Source: CAZLIC01 sp964559535 (GTDB lineage: Bacteria; Pseudomonadota; Alphaproteobacteria; Rhodobacterales; Rhodobacteraceae). From it: a stretch of 49,813 bases of DNA. Position 1 is the first letter of the stretch. The number at the start of each line of letters is the position of its first letter. Of this stretch, positions 1 through 7,948 are shown piece after piece. Where the stretch lies: assembly GCA_964559535.1 (NCBI GenBank), contig CAZLIC010000021.1:1-49813 (forward strand). Reading direction: 5' to 3'. Position numbers and translations under genes: made by a program. Under the pieces are notes generated by a model. That model saw nothing but the letters and a program-made list of their open reading frames with translations, was not told the origin of the DNA and ran no database searches.

Positions 1-869
1 AACTGCCCAAGTCTACCAGAACACGCCAAAAGTGGCAGGTTTTTCAGACGTTCCGCAACATCTAACACACGAAAGCCAATCGCCTCTCGACCTACAACAA
101 ATGTCCCAATGTTTCCAACCAATTTATAGCTTAACCCAGAGATATGCATGTCCACATTCTCCCCGTCATTGATTGGGTGAATTATTGGAACGATGCGTAC
201 GCCATCAAGAGTGGCAACACACTGCTGAAGGTTCCCGCCAATTGTTGGGTCCGATTCGGAACCTATGGTGTCGAGTAGAATTTCCGCATAAGGATAGGTT
301 GCGGCTTTGTGCGGATTCTCCTTTATGTGCTGAAGGAAACTAGACGCGCCGCTCCCCACCAGTTTTAGTCCCGTATCCTTTATGTCTACTTCATCCGAGC
401 GGTATCGAAAAGGAATGGTAGATTCATCGACAGACACTTCAAAAATCTTCAGTTCTTTGGTCTGAGGGCATGGCCCAAAAAGCAAAACATTATACTTCCG
501 GTTCTTCGCATCGTATATGACATCGTCTTGTAGAATGTTTGCAAGGCGGGCAAGACTCTCCGCGAAATCAGACATTTTTGGAACAGGGTTGGGCTTCACA
601 TCATGAATGTTGCTGAAAATGTTTGAAGCCAATGAATAAAGTGCTGTTGCAGATAAGATATCGCCAGCGAAAGCGAAACCGAATTCGCCACGAGCTTCAC
701 TCATACTCGCCTCTCCAACCATGCCCGTGGTGGCACGAAAAGGAAGAACTAGGATCTTCGAGAAATGATCGGTAACTGTCCGGAGAAATTCGTTCGGGCG
801 GTGTGTAACGCGGGAGTCAGAGTAGCAGATTATCTTTCCGGGTTCCCGCGTCACCAGAATCAGGGTCAT
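1..869 (-). CDS. Proteasome-beta/HslV-like Ntn hydrolase, partial (3' end outside window)
   Basis: The frame is open from ATG at 869 to the window edge, 289 codons with no stop. AAGGAAGG lies 10 bases upstream. The protein begins MTLILVTREPGK. If the initiator Met is removed, Thr becomes residue 1, the Asp of YSDSR falls exactly at residue 17, and a Lys (FSKIL) lies at 37. Thr1, Asp17 and Lys33 are the catalytic residues of proteasome-beta and HslV subunits. A GFAFAGD stretch and a later LVGSGASSF resemble the family's G-x-AG and GSG motifs. This suggests a self-processing N-terminal-nucleophile peptidase or amidase of unknown substrate. It is clearly longer than HslV (about 175 residues) and has no hslU beside it in this window. 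Base composition is visibly AT-richer than all neighbours, a sign of horizontal acquisition. Fold assignment is inference from motifs; function is unknown. Confidence 0.6.
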   Translation of the reverse strand, partial: MTLILVTREPGKIICYSDSRVTHRPNEFLRTVTDHFSKILVLPFRATTGMVGEASMSEARGEFGFAFAGDILSATALYSLASNIFSNIHDVKPNPVPKMSDFAESLARLANILQDDVIYDAKNRKYNVLLFGPCPQTKELKIFEVSVDESTIPFRYRSDEVDIKDTGLKLVGSGASSFLQHIKENPHKAATYPYAEILLDTIGSESDPTIGGNLQQCVATLDGVRIVPIIHPINDGENVDMHISGLSYKLVGNIGTFVVGREAIGFRVLDVAERLKNLPLLACSGRLGQ

Positions 870-938
870 TTCTCTGGTGCCTTCCTTTGGCAAGCCTCAA
901 GGAAGTATTTTGCCCACGAAATGCAGCGCAAGCAAGCA

Positions 939-997
939 TAGGGTGCGCTTCAGCGCATCTCGCACCCCCACACAGGGTGCGCTGAAGCGCACCCTAC
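939..997. repeat. Paired GTAGGGTGCGC-type palindromes
   Basis: TAGGGTGCGCTTCAGCGC at 939-956 is the exact reverse complement of GCGCTGAAGCGCACCCTA at 979-996. The second unit (975-997) is itself palindromic, with arms GGGTGCGCT and AGCGCACCC. It shares the GTAGGG...CCCTAC ends with the elements at 1341, 28026 and 32928, so it looks like a second subfamily. Confidence 0.75.
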
Positions 998-1241
998 GTG
1001 GAACCCCGGGCAACACTTCCCCACCCGACCCCAACCGGCAATCGCCCCGCGAAACTTGCCCCCTTGCCCCTCGACCAACGGCACGTCCCAAACCACTCTC
1101 CGCCGCCCCGATCCGCGCCGCCCGGGCCGCGGCCTGTCGCGCAGAGGTTCGGCCTGCGGCGGGGCGTGACATGCCCAGGGGGAATGTTCCAACCGTACAA
1201 TCCGCATCACCTTCGGGCATCGGCCGTTGGAAACCGGCGCC

Positions 1242-1276
1242 GTGCATCTGTAGCTACAAAAGAGCTACAGATGCAC
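1242..1276. repeat. Perfect 14-bp inverted repeat with 7-nt loop
   Basis: The left arm GTGCATCTGTAGCT (1242-1255) is exactly complementary to AGCTACAGATGCAC (1263-1276), with loop ACAAAAG. There is no T-run on either side, so it is not a standard intrinsic terminator. It may be the remnant of a small mobile palindrome. No function can be assigned. Confidence 0.8.
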
Positions 1277-1340
1277 CTTGCGGACACCACGGTTGCACCA
1301 CGGGGCGTTTCGGGCCGGAACCGGGAAATCTTCCCGGTCC

Positions 1341-1363
1341 GTAGGGTGGGCAATCTGCCCACC
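1341..1363. repeat. GTAGGGTGGGC...GCCCACC palindromic element
   Basis: This 23-bp copy is identical to copies at 28026-28048, 28064-28086 (inverted) and 32928-32950. Here it lies 5 bases past the stop codon of gcdH. Arms GGTGGGC and GCCCACC flank a short AATCT centre. Confidence 0.85.
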
Positions 1364-1368
1364 ACGCC

Positions 1369-2595
1369 TCAGAAAAACGCCTGCAGCCCCGTCACCGCGC
1401 GGCCCAGGATCAGCGCGTGCACGTCATGCGTGCCCTCGTAGGTGTTCACCGTCTCCAGGTTAACCATATGACGCATCACGTGAAAATCTTCCTGGATGCC
1501 GTTGCCGCCGTGCATGTCGCGGGCCCAGCGGGCAATGTCCAGCGCCTTGCCGCAGTTGTTGCGCTTGACGATGGAAATCATCTCCGGCGCCGCAGCCGCC
1601 TCATCCATCAGCCGCCCAACCCTTAACGAGGCCTGAAGACCCAGGGAGATCTCGGTCATCATGTTGGCCAGTTTCAGCTGGAAAATCTGCATCTGCGCCA
1701 AAGGCTTGCCGAACTGCCTGCGGTCCAGCCCATACTGCCGGGCGGCATGGAAGCAGGCCTCGGCCGCCCCCATCACCCCCCAGGAAATGCCATAGCGCGC
1801 CCGGTTGAGGCAGCCGAACGGCCCCTTCAGCCCCTCGACATGCGGCAACAGCGCGTCCTCGCCAACCTCGACGTCCTTCAGGACAATTTCGCCAGTAATT
1901 GAAGCCCTCAGCGACAGCTTGCCACCAACCTTCGGCGCCGAAAGCCCCGGCATTCCCCGGTCAAGAACAAACCCCCTGATCTTCCCCCCATGCGCGTCCG
2001 ACTTTGCCCAGACCACGAACACATCCGCAATCGGCGCGTTCGAAATCCACATCTTCGATCCGGTGATCCGGTACCCCGTGGCGGTCTTCACCGCCTTCGT
2101 CTTCATCCCCCCCGGATCCGACCCCGCATCCGGCTCGGTCAGGCCGAAGCAGCCGATCCATTCGCCGCTGGCGAGCTTCGGCAGGTACTTCCGCCGCTGC
2201 GCCTCGGACCCGTAGGCGTAAATCGGATACATCACCAAAGACGATTGCACCGACATCATCGAGCGATAGCCGCTGTCCACCCGCTCGATCTCGCGCGCGA
2301 TCAGGCCATAGGCCACATAACCCGCCCCGAGCCCACCGTATTGCTCGGGGATGGTCACGCCAAGCAGGCCCATCTCGCCCATCTCGCGGAAGATGCCGGG
2401 GTCCGACGTCTCCTCGCGGTAGGCGGCAGTCACCCGGGGCATCAGCTCTTCGGTGGCATAGGCGCGGGCCCCGTCGCGCAGCATACGCTCTTCCTCGGTC
2501 AGCTGGTCGTCCAGCCGGAAGGGATCGGACCAGTCGAAGCGGCCCAGATCGGGGGCGTCCTTGGCCTTCAGCGTGGGGGGGGTGGTGGTGTCCAT
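1369..2595 (-). CDS. gcdH: Glutaryl-CoA dehydrogenase
   Basis: This FAD enzyme of the acyl-CoA dehydrogenase superfamily oxidises and decarboxylates glutaryl-CoA to crotonyl-CoA in lysine/tryptophan degradation, passing electrons to ETF. The protein is 408 residues from ATG 2595, which has AGGAGG 8 bases upstream; longer upstream readings lack a ribosome site. The N-terminal helical domain starts FDWSDPFRLDDQLTEEER. The flavin-contact motif FGLTEPDAGSDPGGM is followed by WISNAP. The C-terminal NTYEGTHDVHALILGRA carries the catalytic Glu at about residue 387. The YEGT-H-D-V-HALILGRA ending and overall length fit GcdH better than other acyl-CoA dehydrogenases. A LysR regulator is divergent across a 97-bp gap, an arrangement often seen for gcdH. 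Confidence 0.93.
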   Translation of the reverse strand: MDTTTPPTLKAKDAPDLGRFDWSDPFRLDDQLTEEERMLRDGARAYATEELMPRVTAAYREETSDPGIFREMGEMGLLGVTIPEQYGGLGAGYVAYGLIAREIERVDSGYRSMMSVQSSLVMYPIYAYGSEAQRRKYLPKLASGEWIGCFGLTEPDAGSDPGGMKTKAVKTATGYRITGSKMWISNAPIADVFVVWAKSDAHGGKIRGFVLDRGMPGLSAPKVGGKLSLRASITGEIVLKDVEVGEDALLPHVEGLKGPFGCLNRARYGISWGVMGAAEACFHAARQYGLDRRQFGKPLAQMQIFQLKLANMMTEISLGLQASLRVGRLMDEAAAAPEMISIVKRNNCGKALDIARWARDMHGGNGIQEDFHVMRHMVNLETVNTYEGTHDVHALILGRAVTGLQAFF

Positions 2596-2660
2596 GGCGG
2601 CCTCCTGCGGTTGGGTATGGATACCCCCGTGCGGGCCGTGGCGCAAATGACTTTGCTTTA

Positions 2661-2689
2661 CAGGGTGATGAGGAAAACGCATAACCCTG
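2661..2689. promoter_or_regulatory. Inverted repeat in gcdH/LysR divergent gap, candidate LysR operator
   Basis: CAGGGTGATG (2661-2670) and CATAACCCTG (2680-2689) form a 10-9-10 inverted repeat with one mismatch. It sits immediately before the LysR start and in the only intergenic space shared with gcdH. Size and position fit LysR recognition and autoregulation. Binding itself is inference. Confidence 0.5.
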
Positions 2690-2692
2690 CCC

Positions 2693-3565
2693 ATGCGCCA
2701 CGCCCGCACCCCCACCCTTCCGGAACTGCAGGCCTTTGTCGCCGCAGCACAATCGGGTGCCACCACCCGTGCCGGAGGGGCCCTGGGCCTGACGCAGAGC
2801 GCGATCAGCCGGGCGCTGTCCTCGCTGGAGGAGCGGCTGGGGGTGCGGCTGTTCCACCGCGAAAAGCAACGGCTGGCGCTGTCGGACGCGGGCCGCGCCT
2901 TCCTGCCCGAGGCGCGGCGGCTGCTGGAGGAGCTGGACCGCGCCACGCTGACGGTGATGGCCTTTGGCGGGCAGGCCATGGTGCTGCGGCTGGCCTGCCT
3001 GCCGACCTTTGCCAGCGCCTGGCTGATCCCCCGGCTGGCCGCGCTGCCGACCGGCATCACGGTGGACCTGTCGGTGACGCTGACCCCGCCTGATTTTTCT
3101 GCCGACCCGCGGGATGCGGCAATCCTGCGCGGAGAGCCGCCGCGCGGCCTGCACAGTTGCGTTCTGGCACCGGAGACGCTGGTGGCCGTCTGCGCCCCGC
3201 AGCGCGCCGGGCAGGACATCGCCGCGATGCCGCTGATCCAGCAGACCACACGGCCCGACCTCTGGCTGGACTGGTTCCGCGACCAGGGCCGCGACCCGCG
3301 CGATCTGGTGCGCGGCCCGCGGTTCGAGCAGTTCGGCATGGTGCTGGCGGCGGCCCGGGCGGGCATGGGCGCGGCGCTGGTGCCTGATGTTCTGGCTGGC
3401 GAAGACCTGGCCGCCGGGCGGCTGGTGCTGGCCGCCCCCGGCACCTGCGACGGCGGCGCGCCCTACCGCCTGATCTGGCCCGAGCGCAGCCGGGGCCTGC
3501 CTGCGCTGGCGGCCATGATGGCGGTGCTGCCGTCCCTGGATGGCTGCGATGCCGCACCCCATTGA
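2693..3565 (+). CDS. LysR-family transcriptional regulator
   Basis: The protein is 290 residues. The N-terminal winged helix-turn-helix (about residues 9-68) has the family pattern LPELQAFVAAAQSGATTRAG followed by LTQSAISRALSSLEERLGVRLF and LSDAGRAFLPEA. The rest is a periplasmic-binding-like effector domain (about 90-285). It is divergent from gcdH and probably regulates it, as LysR proteins of this type often do in alphaproteobacteria. The inducer cannot be read from the sequence; a glutarate-pathway compound would be the natural guess. It is somewhat short for the family (usually about 300) but shows all expected segments. Confidence 0.88.
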   Translation: MRHARTPTLPELQAFVAAAQSGATTRAGGALGLTQSAISRALSSLEERLGVRLFHREKQRLALSDAGRAFLPEARRLLEELDRATLTVMAFGGQAMVLRLACLPTFASAWLIPRLAALPTGITVDLSVTLTPPDFSADPRDAAILRGEPPRGLHSCVLAPETLVAVCAPQRAGQDIAAMPLIQQTTRPDLWLDWFRDQGRDPRDLVRGPRFEQFGMVLAAARAGMGAALVPDVLAGEDLAAGRLVLAAPGTCDGGAPYRLIWPERSRGLPALAAMMAVLPSLDGCDAAPH

Positions 3566-3612
3566 CCCCGCCCTGCCGCACAGGCCACGGTGGAGGTCAG
3601 AGGAGCCGACCC

Positions 3613-4521
3613 GTGACCAGAATTCCTGACTCCATCGACGCCGTCGAAACCATGCTGGCCGCACAGGGCTATGTCGCCGCGCGGTCGCTGGCGACGGTGG
3701 TGTTCCTGTCGCTGCGCCTTGGCCGCCCGCTGTTCCTGGAAGGCGAGGCCGGGGTGGGCAAGACGGAAATCGCCAAGGCCATCGCCGCGGCGCTGGGCCG
3801 CCGCCTGATCCGCCTGCAGTGCTACGAGGGGCTCGATGCCGCCTCGGCCGTGGCGGAATGGAACTTCGCCGCGCAGATGATCGCCATCCGCACCGCCGAG
3901 GCACAGGGCGGCGCTGACCGGAACGCGTTGAAGACCGAACTCTTCACCGAGGAATACCTCATCGCGCGCCCGCTCTTGGAAGCCATGCGCCCACAGCCGG
4001 GCGGTGCCCCGGTTTTGCTGATCGACGAACTGGACCGCACCGACGAGCCCTTCGAGGCCTTCCTTCTGGAAGCGCTGTCGGACTTCCAGGTCACCATCCC
4101 CGAGCTTGGCACCATCAAGGCGCCCGAACCGCCCATCGTGATCCTGACCTCGAACCGCACCCGCGAGGTGCATGACGCGCTGAAACGGCGCTGCCTGTAT
4201 CACTGGGTCGACTATCCGAACTTCGAGCGGGAACTGGCCATCCTGCAGGCCCGCGCGCCCGAGGCGCAATTGGCGCTCAGCCGCGAGGTGGTGGCCTTTG
4301 TCCAGCGCCTGCGCACCGAGGATCTGTTCAAGAAGCCGGGCGTCGCCGAAACCATCGACTGGGCCAAGTGCCTTCTAGCGCTGGACGTCATCTCGCTGTC
4401 GCCCGAGGTCATCGCCGACACCCTGGGCGCCATCCTGAAGTACCAGGACGATATCCAGAAGCTGCAGGGATCGGCCGCCAAGAAGATTCTCGATGAGGCC
4501 CGCGCGGGCCTTGCGGCCTGA
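3613..4521 (+). CDS. MoxR-family AAA+ ATPase
   Basis: The protein is 302 residues from GTG 3613, chosen because AGAGGAG lies about 8 bases upstream; an ATG-like start further up would run into the LysR end. Walker A is GEAGVGKTE near residue 42 and Walker B is VLLIDELDR. A sensor-like ILTSNRTREVHDALKRRC follows, then a helical lid. MoxR ATPases act as chaperone-like machines that work with von Willebrand A proteins to mature or insert cofactors into enzymes. The next gene is such a VWA protein. The closest relatives by feel are CoxD-type ATPases, but no CO dehydrogenase genes are in the window, so the client is unknown. Confidence 0.9.
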   Translation: MTRIPDSIDAVETMLAAQGYVAARSLATVVFLSLRLGRPLFLEGEAGVGKTEIAKAIAAALGRRLIRLQCYEGLDAASAVAEWNFAAQMIAIRTAEAQGGADRNALKTELFTEEYLIARPLLEAMRPQPGGAPVLLIDELDRTDEPFEAFLLEALSDFQVTIPELGTIKAPEPPIVILTSNRTREVHDALKRRCLYHWVDYPNFERELAILQARAPEAQLALSREVVAFVQRLRTEDLFKKPGVAETIDWAKCLLALDVISLSPEVIADTLGAILKYQDDIQKLQGSAAKKILDEARAGLAA

Positions 4522-4522
4522 T

Positions 4523-4576
4523 CCTCATCTTTGCTGAAATACCCTCGGGGGGTCCGGGGGGCAGACAGCCCTCCGG
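4523..4576 (+). repeat. CATCTTTGC / GTCCGGGGGGC intergenic element, copy 1
   Basis: A CATCTTTGC...AAATACCC segment is followed by GGTCCGGGGGGC, loop AGACA and GCCCTCCGG, which forms a 9-bp stem with one wobble. The same architecture recurs at 29463-29518, 32851-32905 and 38099-38211. It fills the gap between the MoxR and VWA genes. Confidence 0.65.
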
Positions 4577-4596
4577 CCTCTCCGCAAAGGTAACGC

Positions 4597-5862
4597 ATGG
4601 CCACCTACGCCGACATCCCCCTGCCCGACGACGGCAAGCTGTCGCACAACATCGCGCATTTCGGCCGCGCCTTGCGCAAGGCCGGGCTGCCCATCGGCCC
4701 CGGCCGGGTGATCGATGCGATCCGGGCGGTCGAGGCGGCCGGGTTCACGCGCAAGGATGATTTCTTCTGGACGCTGCACGCCTGTTTCGTGTCGCGCCCC
4801 GAACACCGCGCGGTCTTTGCCCAGGTGTTCCGCCTGTACTGGCGCGACCCGCGCTATCTGGAACACATGATGTCGCTGATGCTGCCCGCCATCCGCGGCG
4901 TGCAGGAAGACCGGCTGGCGCAGGCGGCCGAACGCCGCGCCGCCGAGGCGCTGCTGGATGGCGCCGACCGGCCGCCGCCACCTGACGACGGTGGCGAGCA
5001 GGACGGCGAGACGCGGCTGGACATCGATGCCTCGACCACGATGTCCACCGAAGAACGGTTGCGCACACTGGATTTCGAACAGATGACGACGGCCGAGGTG
5101 GCCGAGGCCAAGCGCATGCTGGCCCGCCTGTCGCTGCCGGTGAAGCCCATTGCCAGCCGCCGCCAGCAGGCCGCCCCTGCGGGGCACCGCATTGACCCCC
5201 GCCGTACCTTGCGCGACAGCTTGCGCACGGGGGGCGACATCGCGCATCTGGCCCTGCGGGCGCCGCGCGTCCGCTGGCCCAATCTGGTCGTGTTGTGCGA
5301 CATTTCGGGCTCGATGAGCCAGTATTCGCGGCTGGCGCTGCATTTCGTGCACGCGGTGGCCAACCGCCGCGGCCAGGGCTGGGCGCGCGTGCATGCCTTC
5401 ACCTTCGGCACAAGGTTGACCAACATCACCCGCCACCTGCGCCACCGCGACGTGGATGCCGCGCTGTCGGCGGCGGGGCATGAGGCGCAGGACTGGTCGG
5501 GTGGCACGCGGATCGGCGCCTGCCTGCATGCCTTCAACCGAGACTGGGGGCGGCGGGTTCTGGGTCAGGGAGCGGTCGTCCTTCTGATTACCGACGGGCT
5601 GGACCGCGACGACACGGGTGCGCTGGCCCGGCAGACCGAGCGGTTGCACCTGTCGTGCCGAAGGCTGATCTGGGTGAACCCCCTGTTGCGCTGGGACGGA
5701 TTCGCGCCACGGGCCGGGGGCATCCGCGCGATGCTGCCGCATGTCGACTGCTTTCGCGCCGGGCACAGCATCACCACGCTGGCGGCACTGGGTCAGGCGA
5801 TCTCGGACGCGGGCGACGGTGGCGAAAAGTCGCGGCTCATGCGGATGATGGGCGACGGATAG
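4597..5862 (+). CDS. VWA domain protein, CoxE-like partner of MoxR
   Basis: The protein is 421 residues. The N-terminal half is helical and charged, starting MATYADIPLPDDGKLSHN. The C-terminal half is a von Willebrand A domain with an intact MIDAS metal site, DISGSMS (Asp at 235), plus the later WSGGTRIG and LLITDGLDRDD loops. The family (CoxE/YeaD type) works with MoxR ATPases in metalloenzyme maturation, and the MoxR gene ends 75 bp upstream on the same strand. There is no signal peptide, so it is cytoplasmic. The substrate is unknown. The linker around residues 120-150 (RPPPPDDGGEQDGE) is low complexity. Confidence 0.88.
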   Translation: MATYADIPLPDDGKLSHNIAHFGRALRKAGLPIGPGRVIDAIRAVEAAGFTRKDDFFWTLHACFVSRPEHRAVFAQVFRLYWRDPRYLEHMMSLMLPAIRGVQEDRLAQAAERRAAEALLDGADRPPPPDDGGEQDGETRLDIDASTTMSTEERLRTLDFEQMTTAEVAEAKRMLARLSLPVKPIASRRQQAAPAGHRIDPRRTLRDSLRTGGDIAHLALRAPRVRWPNLVVLCDISGSMSQYSRLALHFVHAVANRRGQGWARVHAFTFGTRLTNITRHLRHRDVDAALSAAGHEAQDWSGGTRIGACLHAFNRDWGRRVLGQGAVVLLITDGLDRDDTGALARQTERLHLSCRRLIWVNPLLRWDGFAPRAGGIRAMLPHVDCFRAGHSITTLAALGQAISDAGDGGEKSRLMRMMGDG

Positions 5863-5889
5863 CCGATAGCGGCGGCCGAGCTGACGCAT

Positions 5890-5902
5890 GATATGGCATA
5901 TC
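5890..5902. repeat. 13-bp palindrome GATATGGCATATC
   Basis: This is a perfect inverted repeat (GATATG, centre G, CATATC) 100 bp upstream of the OmpA-family gene. The AT-rich core stands out in this GC-rich region. It could be an operator for the downstream gene. Just after it, CATGTTCCCTGC occurs twice (5928-5939 and 5942-5953). Confidence 0.4.
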
Positions 5903-6001
5903 GGCGGGAAAAGCGGTTCCTGCCCTCATGTTCCCTGCCCCCATGTTCCCTGCACAGGCAACGAACCCCAGCCCGGCACATGCCGTCCCTGAAAGGACCC
6001 G

Positions 6002-7912
6002 ATGATGAAACGCCTTCTGATCTCCACCACAGCCCTTGCGGTTGCCCTGGCGGGCGTTCCGCCCTTCCCCGTGATGGCGCAGGAAACCGAATGCGTCGCC
6101 GGGCAAGAGTGCCCCGCCCCCGATGACAAGGCGGCCAAGAAGGCGGCCAAGAAGGCCGAGAAGGAAAAGGCCAAGACAGAGAGTGGCGCGGCGGGCAATA
6201 CAGCCGAGGAAGAGGCCGCCAAGGCCGCCAAGAAGGCGGAGCGCGAGGCGGCGAAGGCTGCCGAGAAGGCCAAGGCCGAGGAAGCCGCTGCAACTCCGCC
6301 CTCCCAGCCTGCGCCTGCGCCTGCGCCGGTGCCCGAGGTCACGACGACGCAACCTGCACCGGAACCTGCACCGGCCGCCGAACCGGTAACCGACGACAAG
6401 GCCGAGAAGAAAGCCAAGAAGAAGGCCGAAAAGGCCGAAGCCGCGGCGGCGGACGGATTTACTGCACCCGACGACACGGCGACCACGACCGGGGCCGCCG
6501 ACACGGCCGAGACGGCTGCCGGTGCAGCCGAAGAGGCGGCCAAGGCCGAGAAGAAGGCGGCCAAGAAAGCCGCGAACGCAGAGGCAGAGGCCGGAACCGT
6601 GACCGGAACCGACACCGGAACCGAAGCGGCCACCCCTGCACCGGAGCCAACACCCGAGGCCGAAGCAGCGCTGAGCAGCATCCTGGTCAGACCCTCCGAG
6701 CGGGATGACTCTGGCGCGGCCCCTGCCGCGGCGGCGGCGGCGGCCGACACGACCGGTGCAACCGGGTCAGACGCTGCCCCGGTGGCCACCACGGAAACCG
6801 TGCTGACGGAAGAGAACACCCGGTCGAGCCGGGAAGAATTCCGTCGTGGCGACAACAACGGAAACGGCAACGGCAACAACAACAACAACAATTTCGGCAA
6901 TGGCGTGAACAGCGGCGAAAACCGCGGCAACGAGCTCGGCGTGAACAGCCGCGACGAGAACGAGCGTGACCAGAAGCGCGAGAAGTTCCGCGACCGCGAC
7001 GAAGCGGCGGTCGAGGACGATGATGACGGCCTGAGCGATTTCGAGAAATTCGGGCTGGTGGCCTTGGGCGCGCTGGCTGTCGGCATGATCCTGAAGAACG
7101 GCGACCGCGTGGTCCAGAACACCGGAGACCGCGTGGTGGTGTCGCGCAGCGATGGCACCTACCAGGTCTGGCGCGACGATGACACGCTGATCCGCGAGCC
7201 CGGCAGCACGGTGCGCACCGAGACCTTCAACGATGGCTCGACCCGCACCACCGTGACGCGCGACGACGGTAGCCGCATTGTGACCATCCGTGACGTTTCG
7301 GGGCGCGTGCTGCGCCGGTCGCTGATTGACACCTATGGCCGCGAGACGCTGCTGATCGACGACCTGCGGCCGGTTCAGCCGATCGACGTGACGACGCTGC
7401 CGCGGCGGCCCGAAATCACGCTGTCGGCCTCGAACGACGCCACCGCGCTGGAGGCGGCGCTGGCGTCGGCGCGTGCAGGCAATGCGGCGGGCGGTTACTC
7501 GCTGGCGCAGGTGCGCGACGTGCGCGAGGTGCGGGCGCTGGCGCCGCGCATCGAGGTGACGCCGATCACATTCGCCAGCGGGTCGGCCGCCATTGACCCC
7601 TCCGAGGCCGAAAAGCTGGCCGAACTGGGCGGGCTGGTCGCGCGGATGGCGAAGGAACGACCGAACGAGCTGTTCCTGATCGAGGGGCATACCGACGCCG
7701 TGGGCGATGCGGCCTCGAACCTGGCGCTGTCGGACCGGCGGGCAGAATCGGTGGCGCTGGCGCTGACCGAATATTTCGACGTGCCGCCGGAAAACCTGGT
7801 GGTGCAGGGCTATGGCGAGGGTGACCTTCTGGTGCCGACGCTGGTGTCGGAGCCGCGCAACCGGCGCGTGGCGGTGCGGGTAATCACGCCGCTGCTGGCC
7901 GCGGCCCGCTGA
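6002..7912 (+). CDS. OmpA-family envelope protein with long low-complexity N-terminus
   Basis: The protein is 636 residues. AAAGGA lies before two adjacent ATGs (6002 and 6005), and either may start it. A signal peptide (MMKRLLISTTALAVALAGVP...VMAQ) is cleaved near residue 28. Residues 40-260 are Lys/Ala/Glu- and Pro-rich repeats (KKAEKAEAA type), then comes an Asn/Gly tract near 280-300. A hydrophobic segment FGLVALGALAVGMIL lies near 345. A DDGS/T-rich middle domain follows. The last 130 residues are an OmpA C-terminal domain with TFASGSAAI and EGHTDAVGDAASNLALSDRRA, which binds peptidoglycan. The likely role is linking the envelope to the wall, with the charged repeats spanning the periplasm. 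Confidence 0.85.
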   Translation: MMKRLLISTTALAVALAGVPPFPVMAQETECVAGQECPAPDDKAAKKAAKKAEKEKAKTESGAAGNTAEEEAAKAAKKAEREAAKAAEKAKAEEAAATPPSQPAPAPAPVPEVTTTQPAPEPAPAAEPVTDDKAEKKAKKKAEKAEAAAADGFTAPDDTATTTGAADTAETAAGAAEEAAKAEKKAAKKAANAEAEAGTVTGTDTGTEAATPAPEPTPEAEAALSSILVRPSERDDSGAAPAAAAAAADTTGATGSDAAPVATTETVLTEENTRSSREEFRRGDNNGNGNGNNNNNNFGNGVNSGENRGNELGVNSRDENERDQKREKFRDRDEAAVEDDDDGLSDFEKFGLVALGALAVGMILKNGDRVVQNTGDRVVVSRSDGTYQVWRDDDTLIREPGSTVRTETFNDGSTRTTVTRDDGSRIVTIRDVSGRVLRRSLIDTYGRETLLIDDLRPVQPIDVTTLPRRPEITLSASNDATALEAALASARAGNAAGGYSLAQVRDVREVRALAPRIEVTPITFASGSAAIDPSEAEKLAELGGLVARMAKERPNELFLIEGHTDAVGDAASNLALSDRRAESVALALTEYFDVPPENLVVQGYGEGDLLVPTLVSEPRNRRVAVRVITPLLAAAR

Positions 7913-7918
7913 ATGCCC

Positions 7919-7947
7919 CCGGCGCGGCGGCCCTGCCGCCGCGCCGG
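7919..7947. terminator. Strong hairpin between convergent genes
   Basis: A 12-bp perfect GC stem (CCGGCGCGGCGG, loop CCCTG, CCGCCGCGCCGG) fills the space between the OmpA-family stop and the ABC-F stop. There is no T-run. It probably acts as a transcription-end structure for both convergent genes. Confidence 0.55.
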
Positions 7948-7948
7948 A

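Larger units (their letters stand above)
870..1368. other. Gene-free interval filled with palindromic repeats
   Basis: I see no convincing gene here; the open frames are GC-skew shadows. It holds two related inverted units at 939-997, a perfect 14-bp stem at 1242-1276, a short hairpin at 1319-1338 (ACCGGGAA, loop ATC, TTCCCGGT) and a GTAGGG-type palindrome at 1341-1363. It lies between the AT-rich hydrolase gene and the end of gcdH and looks like a junction that collected small repeat elements. Confidence 0.6.

Noticed and set aside
1369..3444. 691-codon open frame extending gcdH upstream through the LysR gene
   Set aside because: The part beyond 2595 is antisense to a clear LysR gene and is Arg/Ser-rich shadow sequence; the AGGAGG site fixes the start at 2595.
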